A stretch of DNA of 7,646 bases from Flavobacterium sp. (GTDB taxonomy: Bacteria > Bacteroidota > Bacteroidia > Flavobacteriales > Flavobacteriaceae). Shown in pieces: positions 1 to 6,709 of the stretch (within the stretch, counting starts at the first letter, position 1; every line of letters starts with the position of its first letter). Under the pieces are notes generated by a model. That model did no database searches and was not told the origin of the DNA. It saw only the letters and a list, made by a program, of their open reading frames with translations. The translations under genes and the position numbers were made by a program. The stretch lies in NCBI GenBank assembly GCA_012032075.1, contig JAAURU010000170.1, positions 1 through 7,646 on the forward strand. The letters are read 5' to 3'.

Positions 1-2157
1 TAAACTAATTATGCTTTTTCTTGTATTATGCAATTTAAGCTCCTTTTCGCAAACCACATTAGGTGTGGGAGATATTGCTTTTATAGGAATAAATTTTGAT
101 GGGAATGACGACTATTCTTTCATCTTACTCAAAGAAATACAATCTGGTACTCAAATTCGTTTTACCGATTATGGTTGGAGTGACGCTACAGGATTTGCAA
201 CTGGAGTTGGTGGTGACTCTGAATGGGTTTGGACTTCAACTTCAAGTTTAACATGTGGAAGTGTGGTAACCATAATAACTTCAAGTCTTTCTGCATCAAC
301 AGGAACTGTAACATTACCTCCATCAGAATCTAATCCTTTACTTAGTTCTGCTGGAGATCAAATCTTTGCTTTTCAAGGATCATTAGCTTCCCCATCATTT
401 ATATCAGCTGTTCATTCAAATATACAAGGAAGCACAACTGATGCTAATTGGGACAATACTCCAACAACTAATCAAAATTCAGCTTTACCAGATGTATTAA
501 CAAATGGAGTTAATGCTATTCGCTTATATAATACTGTAACTAATACTGAAATTGATAATTGGCTATACAATTGTGCGGTCGTAATGGTACATCAGCATCC
601 GTAGCTTCTGGTATAAATAATATTACTAATTGGAATAATAATGATAGTACAGCATATAATCCTGTTAACCCTGGCTGTACATTCATGATAACTTGTCCAC
701 CCCTATGTACAAACCCAACTGTTCCAACTATTACAGCTAGTGTAAACCCAGTCTGTCAAGGAAATACAACTACACTAAATATTGCTGGCACATTAAATAG
801 TGCTACACAATGGGCAATTTACAGAGGTTCTTGTGGAGGAACTTTAGTAGGGACAACTACAACTTCTACTTTTGTAGTCACTCCAACTGGACCAAGTACA
901 ACATATTATGTACGTGGTGAAGGCGGTTGTGTAACACCTGGAAGCTGTGGTACTTTAACTGTAAATGTAAGCTCTGTTTCTATACCCAATACAGCCCAAT
1001 CTAATGTAACATGTAATGGTGCTGCAAATGGTGCAGCTTCTGTAGTACCTGCTACTGGAGGTGTGGGACCTTACACTTACAACTGGACTCCTGGTAACCC
1101 AACTGGTGATGGAACAACTTCGGTTACTGGCTTAACAGCTGGAACTTGGACTTGTACTGTAACCGATGCGAATAGCTGTACAACGGCTGTTAACTTTACT
1201 ATAACACAACCAACGGCTTTAGCGCTTACACCTGCTTCTCAAACCAATATAGCTTGTAACGGTGGATCAAATGGGGCTGCGGCTGTGAATGTCGCTACTG
1301 GTGGTGCTGGTGGATATACTTATAACTGGACTCCTGGTAACCCAACTGGTGATGGAACAACTTCGGTTACTGGCTTAACAGCTGGAACTTGGACTTGTAC
1401 TGTAACTGATGCAAACGGTTGTACAACGGCTGTTAACTTTACTATAACACAACCAACGGCTTTAGTAGCTACTGCAATTGTGGATAACAATGCTTCTTGT
1501 AATGGTTTAGCTGATGGAGGAGCAACTGCCTCTGCAACTGGTGGGACGTCTCCATATACTTATGCATGGAGTAACGGAGCTACAACAGCTTCAATTACAG
1601 GTATAGTTGCTGGAACTTATAATGTAACTATTACTGATGGTAATGGATGTACAGATATGGCTTCTGTTACTATTACACAACCATCTGCAATCGACAATAC
1701 CATTTCTGAAAATTCAACAGGAATTTTAACTGCAAATGCTTCAGATAGTGGCATGACTTACCAATGGTATGAATGTCCAAATACTTTATTAACTGGTGAA
1801 ACTAATCAAAACTTTACTCCTACGAGTCTTGGGGATTATAAAGTTTCTATATCGTTCAATGGTTGTACTGTAGAATCTGATTGTTATACAGTAACTGCTT
1901 TAGGAACTAATACTTTTGATAGTAATGTAACATTCTCTATGTATCCAAATCCTACAAGTGGAATATTAACTATCAAAACTAGTATTGACGGTGATTTTAT
2001 AATTGCTAATCAATTAGGTCAAACAGTTAAATCGTTTAAAGTTAATGGTGGTATAGAAAATTCAATTAATATTGAAAACTTATCTGATGGGATTTATTTT
2101 GTAAAAGGAACAAATGGAACTCAAATAAGTTCTCAAAGATTGATTATTAAAAAATAA
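1..2157 (+). CDS. T9SS-secreted surface protein with SprB repeats; 5' end beyond window, one frameshift
   Basis: Probable secreted or surface-anchored protein of the type IX pathway. The first ATG is at 11, but the frame is open to the left edge (K-L-I precede it), so the true start probably lies just outside; this completes a signal peptide ending near SSFSQ. About 715 residues follow from Met11. Residues ~15-190 (GVGDIAFIGINFDGNDDYSF onward) resemble an N-terminal domain I recall from Bacteroidetes secreted proteins, of unknown role. Then come a Cys-rich Ig-like stretch (~235-325), three SprB-type repeats (~331-562), and a sorting domain (~640-715) with the typical YPNPTSG motif, GIYFVKG and basic end RLIIKK. 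The frame breaks between about 560 and 577: the upstream frame stops at 604, and the downstream frame carries the rest. One missing base explains it. Adhesion or gliding is suggested only by the SprB repeats. No T9SS machinery genes are in the window. Confidence 0.85.
1000..1695 (+). repeat. Three tandem SprB-type repeats, first two nearly identical in DNA
   Basis: Three in-frame units start near 1000, 1243 and 1486; their conserved CNG cysteine codons at 1012, 1255 and 1498 are spaced exactly 243 bp (81 codons) apart. Each unit has the pattern CNG..G.A...ATGG..PYTY.W....G.TT.S.TGL.AGT....TD.NGCT......ITQP. Units 1 and 2 share a 142-bp block (1081-1222 and 1324-1465) with about five mismatches, including silent sites, so this copy is recent or kept uniform by gene conversion. 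Unit 3 is shorter (about 210 bp) and clearly diverged. The family match (SprB repeat) is by recognition of the pattern. Confidence 0.88.
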
Positions 2158-2167
2158 TCTTTTAAAT

Positions 2168-2208
2168 AAAAGGTTGCTGTAAATGATTATAGCAACCTTT
2201 TTTATTTT
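2168..2208 (+). terminator. Rho-independent terminator after the T9SS protein gene
   Basis: A perfect 11-bp stem, AAAAGGTTGCT (2168-2178) with AGCAACCTTTT (2191-2201), encloses a 12-base loop and is followed by a T-rich tail. It lies 11 bases after the stop codon and separates this gene from the next gene on the same strand. Confidence 0.9.
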
Positions 2209-2246
2209 ATTAAAAAATTACTGCTAACTTAACTAACCCCCAAAAA

Positions 2247-2753
2247 ATGGAAAGAAGAAAATTTGTAAAAAAACTAAGTGCTTTTACAGCAGGTTCACTT
2301 GTTTTATCTGGAACTAACATATATGCTTCAGATGCAGAAGTTAAAAATAGTGCTATTGATTTTTCTCCCTATGCAATGGAAAATAAAATTTTACTAAAAG
2401 GAAATTTTATAGATGCCGAAACATTACAACCAATACAATCGGTTAAGTTGTTTGCTAAAGTAAAAAGAAATAGATTATTTCCTGTTAACGAGTCTTTAGA
2501 ATCAAAAGATGGTTATTATAAAATTGAATCTGGTTTTACCAAAAATAAGAAGAAAGATAAAGTAGCGATTCAAATTATTGCCGATGGTTATAAAACATAC
2601 GAAAACAATATTTATTTGACTACTACTGGATGTCATATTCATAGCGATGAATGGAATTATAATCCAAACTTTAACTATGTAAATTGTCCTAAGAATGAAA
2701 GTGTTGGAAATCAAATGCTATCTACTTTTAATTTTCATTTAGTGAAAGCCTAA
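2247..2753 (+). CDS. Small twin-arginine-signal protein, probable transthyretin/carboxypeptidase-regulatory-like fold
   Basis: 168 residues. The N-terminus has a twin-arginine signal (ERRKFVKKL, matching R-R-x-F-x-K), then a hydrophobic stretch LSAFTAGSLVLSG and a likely cleavage after IYA (residue ~27). This predicts export in folded form to the periplasm or cell envelope. The mature part opens with a beta-strand pattern (ILLKGNFIDAETLQPIQSVK) followed by DGYYKI, as in carboxypeptidase-regulatory, transthyretin-like and intradiol-dioxygenase-like beta-sandwich domains. A later CHIHSDEW segment has two histidines and acidic residues that could bind metal, but no full catalytic set is recognised. 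The gene has its own start (ATG after CCCCCAAAAA, no Shine-Dalgarno, usual for Bacteroidetes) between two terminators, so it is probably monocistronic. Substrate and partner are unknown; the fold assignment is inference from pattern only. Confidence 0.7.
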   Translation: MERRKFVKKLSAFTAGSLVLSGTNIYASDAEVKNSAIDFSPYAMENKILLKGNFIDAETLQPIQSVKLFAKVKRNRLFPVNESLESKDGYYKIESGFTKNKKKDKVAIQIIADGYKTYENNIYLTTTGCHIHSDEWNYNPNFNYVNCPKNESVGNQMLSTFNFHLVKA

Positions 2754-2770
2754 ATAAAATATTATAACTA

Positions 2771-2920
2771 AAAAGAAGCTGTCCAAAAAGTAATGATTTT
2801 TGTCAATCTTAACTTGTTTCATATTCTAAATTAAATAATAATCAAAATTTTAAGATTCTGATTCGCCTAGGCGAACAGAATGACACCTTTGTAGAATTTT
2901 TGGACAGCCTCATTTTTTTT
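2771..2920. terminator. Long inverted-repeat element between convergent genes, likely bidirectional terminator
   Basis: Arms GCTGTCCAAAAA (2778-2789) and TTTTTGGACAGC (2897-2908) are exact inverted copies. They extend outward to 2771 and 2915 with two mismatches. The right arm runs into eight Ts (2913-2920), and the left arm is preceded by five As (2770-2774), giving a T-tract in either transcription direction. It sits between the stop of the + gene (2753) and the stop of dnaB (2935). The ~107-bp interior has no ORF. It could instead be a small MITE-like remnant, since the arms resemble transposon ends; no target-site duplication is evident. Confidence 0.65.
2855..2881. repeat. Nested palindrome TTCGCCTAGGCGAA with ATTCTG/CAGAAT flanks
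   Basis: TTCGCCTAGGCGAA (2862-2875) is a perfect 14-bp palindrome. It is extended by ATTCTG (2855-2860) and CAGAAT (2876-2881) with one bulged A at 2861. It is a GC-rich island in AT-rich DNA. The outer bases resemble an intergenic repeat I recall from Bacteroidetes (TGTCATTCTG...CAGAATCT). A degenerate copy in the opposite orientation may occupy 2801-2828. Confidence 0.7.
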
Positions 2921-2934
2921 ATATAAATAAACTT

Positions 2935-5516
2935 TTAAAAAGGAACATCAGAATCATCGTCATCATTAGCATTAAAATTACTACCAAAAGCTTCATTAGG
3001 TGATGGAAGATTTGGAGTTAGAAATGGATTAGCTTGATCATCTAAATTCATTTTAGATGGCAAAGCATCAAAAGGAGAGCTAAAATCATCTAAATTATCA
3101 AACTTACCTAAATTTCCAATAAATTTTAATCTAATATTATCTAATCCACCGTTACGGTGTTTAGCAACAATAAATTCAGCCTGACCTTGAGTTGGTGAAC
3201 GTTCTTCATCATCCCATTCGTCAATTTTATAATATTCTGGTCTGTAGATGAAAGATACAATATCAGCATCTTGCTCAATTGCACCCGATTCACGTAAATC
3301 AGATAATAAAGGTCTTTTACTTGAACCACGTGTTTCAACTGCACGTGATAATTGCGAAAGTGCAATTACTGGAACATTTAATTCTTTAGCTAAAGCTTTT
3401 AAGTTTCTCGAAATAGTAGAAATTTCTTGCTCACGATTTCCACCACCTTTACCATTCCCACCAGCAGTCATTAACTGAAGATAATCAATTACAATCATCT
3501 TGATTCCATATTGTGAAGATAAACGTCTTGCTTTGGCACGCAAATCAAAAATAGATAAGGAAGGAGTATCATCTATGAATAAAGGGGCTTTTTCTAAATC
3601 TTTTACCTTAATAGAAAGTTGTTCCCATTCATGTTTTTCTAATTTTCCTGTACGTAATTTTTCAGAAGACAAACCTGTTTCCGATGATATTAAACGTGTA
3701 ATCAATTGAACTGAAGACATCTCTAGAGAGAAAAAAGCAACTGGAGCACCATAATCAATAGCCATATTTCTAGCCATTGAAAGTGTAAACGCAGTATTAT
3801 GAGTAACTGTCATGTCTTGTAATAAGAATAATCTATTTCCGTCTATTTCAAATCCATAATAATCATCAACTATATCTGGGACAACCTCAATACCAGTAAC
3901 CCTCCAATCAACTCTTTTGTTATATTCTCTTGCTTGTTTTCGAGTTACTTTTGTAGGAATATCGTTTAGATTCCCAAAAATTCTAAGTCTAAAAGCTTCT
4001 CCTTGAAAACCAGTTTTTTAATTGAAGTATTTTTCTTTTTTAAGGAAGTCCTAAATCCTAAAGTATCACATAAAAATTTTATTTGATTTGCTAAAGCTTC
4101 ATTTTTTTGAACAATTTCAAAACAATTGAATTCGGAAGTATAGTAACCGTCAGAGTCTATAATTCCTGCCAATAAATCCAATCTGATTTTTGTTGAATTA
4201 ATTAAATATATTTTGGGAATATGCTTATTTTCAATCAAATTTAACTGCCTTAACTCAGACTGAACACAAGTGTTAAAATCATCAGAAATAAATTTGTTTC
4301 TATTAACTATAGCATAATTAGGCGTTCTATTTTCTTGATTATATTCTATTAATTCAGATTCTAATCGACCTGAATATTCTTTTAAATAGTTTATAATTTC
4401 TTCATCAATGTTAGTTATCCTTTGACTATAAGAATGACCATCTCCCAACCATAATCCTAGATAGTAAGCTTCTAGTGGAATTTCTTGTTCTTTAAATGAA
4501 ACTGCAACCTTATATCCTTTATAGTTAGATTTGAATTTAGTCGATTTACTTAAATACTCTTTTACAGTTATATTTAAAACATCACCTTTTTTATGTCTTC
4601 CATCATTTCTACTTCTTTTTAAAGATAAAATGTGGCTCTCATTTACACGATATGACATTGCTTTGTTTTGGTGAATCCAATACATTTGTTCTCTACCTCT
4701 AGCGATTGATAGCACTTTCCTTGGGGTAGAATCATTACCCATTAATAATTCACCAACTTTTATATCTTCAACATTTTTTAATGAACCGTCAAAAAGAAGT
4801 ACTTTAGTCCCTTTACCTAAACATTTCCCCATTCCGGGCCTTGCTGCTACAATAATTAAATCGGAAGGTTGCCAACCTGATGTTAGTTTATCTAAATCAT
4901 GAAAACCAGTTGGAACACCACTTAATCCTTCTTTACCAGCAATTTCTTCAATTCGTTTCTTGGCTTGAATTACTAAACTTTGTGCTGTTTCAGAACTTCT
5001 TTTTATATTTCCTTGTGTTACCTCGTAAAGTTTCGATTCTGCTTTATCTAATAAATCAAATACATCTGTACTTTCATCATATGATTCTTCGATTATCTCT
5101 GTTGATATTTTAATTAAACTTCGTTGAATGTATTTTTGTAAAATAATTCTTGAATGAAATTCAATATGTGCTGAAGACGATATTTTTTGGGTTAACTGAA
5201 TTAGATAAAAATCTCCACCAGCTAAATCTAGTTTACCATTCTTTTTCAATTGGGCTGAAACGGTAAGTAAATCTATAGGCTGCGTGTCGTTAAATAATTC
5301 AACAATAGTTTCAAAGATGTATTTATGAGATTCTTTATAAAAAGCATCGGGTTGCAAAATATCAATTACCTCATCTACTCCTTTTTTATCAATCATCATA
5401 GCACCTAAAACCGCCTCTTCCAAGTCAATAGCTTGAGGAGGTAGTTTCCCTCTTTCTAAGTTTATGATAGTTGTTTTATCTACCTTTAAAGGACTACTAT
5501 TTCTGATATTTTCCAT
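2935..5516 (-). CDS. dnaB: Replicative DNA helicase DnaB with an intein in its Walker A loop; one frameshift in the intein
   Basis: Hexameric helicase that unwinds DNA ahead of the replisome. The N-part (231 residues from ATG at 5516) has the DnaB N-terminal domain (PPQAIDLEEAVLGAMM) and the linker (VPTGFHDLDKLTSGWQPSDL), and ends in the P-loop AARPGMGK. The C-part resumes at Thr codon 3795-3793 (TAFTLSMARN) and contains FFSLEMS, Walker B MIVIDYLQLM (~331-340 spliced), the QLSRAVETRG/KRPLLSDLRESG/IEQDAD region and an acidic tail ending DDDSDVPF. Spliced length is 517, normal for the family. The intein (3796-4823) lies between Lys231 and Thr232, so ATPase activity depends on splicing. A one-base deletion in the A6 run at 4014-4019 shifts the frame: read literally, translation stops at 3966 after 516 residues. 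Restoring one A reconnects the frames. The second intein site seen in Synechocystis DnaB (before IEQDAD) is empty. accA lies upstream on the same strand, separated by a terminator. Confidence 0.96.
3796..4823 (-). mobile_element. DnaB intein with LAGLIDADG homing endonuclease (343 residues after frame repair)
   Basis: Self-splicing protein element. Splice junctions are GMGK|CLGKGTKV (Cys1 codon 4823-4821) and TVTHN|TAF (Asn343 codon 3798-3796), with Thr as +1 residue. Visible blocks: A from Cys1 (GTKVLLFDGSLKNVEDI); B YRVNESHILSL with His64, where Asn replaces the common Thr of TxxH; two endonuclease motifs YYLGLWLGDGHS (Asp128) and LLAGIIDSDGYY (Asp223/Asp225), with KHIPKIYL between them; a helical NEALANQIKFLCDTLGF segment; F DDYYGFEIDGNRLFLL; and G DMTVTHN with His342-Asn343. 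All expected splicing residues and both acidic endonuclease residues are present, so it is predicted competent once the A6/A7 frame break after Lys270 is repaired. The C-terminal stretch between 4018 and 3813 is open in the repaired frame. It has no start codon of its own before Met338, which argues against a natural split intein. Confidence 0.95.
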
Positions 5517-5520
5517 GATG

Positions 5521-5528
5521 CGAAGGTA
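5521..5528 (-). promoter_or_regulatory. Candidate Bacteroidetes -7 box for dnaB
   Basis: On the - strand TACCTTCG lies four bases before the dnaB ATG and matches TAnnTTTG at all but one position. If real, transcription would start at or next to the ATG, giving a near-leaderless mRNA. No convincing -33 TTTG is seen at the usual spacing, so this is weak. Confidence 0.3.
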
Positions 5529-5614
5529 GCTAAATTTTAATAATTCTAAATTGAAATTGTTAATATTAGTCTGTTAAAAACGTGTTCATAACAAAATACT
5601 TTTGTTAATAACGC

Positions 5615-5647
5615 AAAAAAAATCCGAAACAATTAAGCTTCGGACTT
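5615..5647 (-). terminator. Terminator after accA
   Basis: On the - strand AAGTCCGAA (5647-5639) pairs with TTCGGATTT (one G-T pair) around a short loop and runs into a tract of eight Ts (complement of A8 at 5615-5622). It lies just past the accA stop and implies dnaB is mainly transcribed from its own promoter in the remaining ~100 bases. Confidence 0.85.
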
Positions 5648-5668
5648 GTATCTAAAAAAATAATTGAA

Positions 5669-6623
5669 TTATTCTTTGTATTCTCCCATTTTACTATACT
5701 TATCCATTCTTTTCATTACTAAATCTTCTGTTGATAAGTCTTTTAATTCATTATATGCTTTAGTAATATATTTCTCAACTGATTTGAATGTAGTTTCTCT
5801 ATCATGATGAGCTCCTCCTAGAGGTTCAGGAATAATATCATCAATTAATTTTTGCTTCTTCATATCTGTTGCTGTTAATTTCAAGGCTTCAGCTGCTTGC
5901 TCTTTGAATTCCCAACTTCTCCATAAAATTGAAGAACATGATTCTGGAGAAATAACAGAGTACCAAGTGTTTTCTAGCATATATACTCTATCTCCTACTC
6001 CTATTCCCAATGCTCCACCAGAAGCTCCTTCACCAACAATTACAGTTATGATTGGCACTTTTTAAGCGAATCATTTCAAAAATGTTTTCTTGCAATTGCT
6101 TCACCTTGTCCTCTTTCTTCAGCTTCTAAACCTGGATAAGCACCTGGAGTATCCACTAAAGTAACGACAGGAATTCCAAATTTTTCTGCCATTTTCATTA
6201 AACGTAAAGCTTTTCTATAACCTTCTGGATTTGCCATACCAAAATTACGATACTGACGTGTTTTTGTATTGTATCCCTTTTGTTGACCAACAATCATGTA
6301 GGATTGACCATTAATTTTCCCTAAGCCACCTACCATAGCTTTGTCATCTTTAAAACCTCTGTCACCAAATAATTCTAAAAAAGTATCACCACACAAAGCT
6401 TTAATATGATCCATGGTATATGGACGATTAGGATGTCTTGACATTTGAACTCGTTGCCAAGCAGTGAGGTTTTTATATATACTTTTTTTAGTTTCATCTA
6501 ATTTCTTCTCAATTTGCTTACACGTTTGCGTAACATCAACATCTGACTCTTGACCAATAACTACACATTTATCTAATTGGTCTTCAAGTTCTTTATAGGT
6601 AATTCAAAATCTAAATATTCCAT
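5669..6623 (-). CDS. accA: Acetyl-CoA carboxylase carboxyltransferase subunit alpha; three homopolymer frameshifts
   Basis: With AccD, AccA forms the carboxyltransferase that moves the carboxyl group from carboxybiotin to acetyl-CoA, making malonyl-CoA for fatty-acid synthesis in the cytoplasm. The start is ATG 6623-6621 (MEYLDFELPIKEL...). Motifs are WQRVQMSRHPNRPYTMDHI (~56-74), LFGDRGFKDDKAMVGGLG, QQKGYNTKTR, VTLVDTPGAYPG (~154-165) and the oxyanion-hole glycine segment VGEGASGGALG (~196-206), then YSVISPESCSSILW. The frame breaks three times: AAA at 6594-6592 should be AAAA, AAAA at 6088-6085 should be AAA, and AAAAA at 6063-6059 should be AAAA. Correcting all three gives exactly 317 residues, the usual length in the family, with unbroken homology through each junction. 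The apparent start MSRHP at 6444 is therefore internal (residue 61). I recall accA next to dnaB in other flavobacteria, so this looks like normal synteny. Confidence 0.95.
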
Positions 6624-6643
6624 GTAAAATTGATTTATTAATA

Positions 6644-6651
6644 CAAAATTA
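6644..6651 (-). promoter_or_regulatory. Candidate -7 promoter box for accA
   Basis: On the - strand TAATTTTG is a full match to the Bacteroidetes -7 consensus TAnnTTTG. It lies 20 bases upstream of the accA ATG, giving a short leader of roughly 12-16 bases. The -33 element is not clear in this AT-rich stretch. Confidence 0.45.
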
Positions 6652-6709
6652 GTCAAAAATATCATTTTATGAAATTAATATTAAAATACATTTATACTAA
6701 CAACTAACT

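Noticed and set aside
1000..1695. CRISPR-like array from regularly spaced repeats
   Set aside because: The 243-bp periodicity is in frame and encodes SprB protein repeats; there are no short repeat/unique spacer units.
3248..3709. + strand ORFs antisense to dnaB (3248-3478, 3500-3709), and those at 4880-5113 (+), 3141-3365 (-) and 2502-2714 (-)
   Set aside because: All lie wholly within confidently identified genes in other frames and show no recognisable domain or signal.
2935..3813. A separate 292-residue DnaB-like gene starting at the ATG at 3813
   Set aside because: Its first six residues (MTVTHN) are the intein C-terminus, and the frame continues upstream as intein sequence to 4018. 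It is the C-extein of the same dnaB.
3796..4018. Naturally split intein, with N- and C-parts as separate genes
   Set aside because: The two parts overlap on the same strand with no promoter between them, and the C-part has no start codon before Met338. One added A fuses the frames with continuous homology, so a frame break is far simpler.
4014..4019. Programmed frameshifting as the main explanation
   Set aside because: The 0-frame codons are AAA AAA CTG after ATT, not a canonical slippery heptamer in register. Similar indels occur in neighbouring genes, including in runs as short as three.
6076..6444. Short stand-alone carboxyltransferase gene starting at MSRHP
   Set aside because: Upstream sequence to 6623 encodes the normal AccA N-terminus once one A is restored, and the downstream half follows after two further corrections.
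6624..6709. Small RNA or terminator between the epimerase gene and accA
   Set aside because: The stretch is almost pure A/T with no stable hairpin followed by a T tract; only a -7-like box is supportable.
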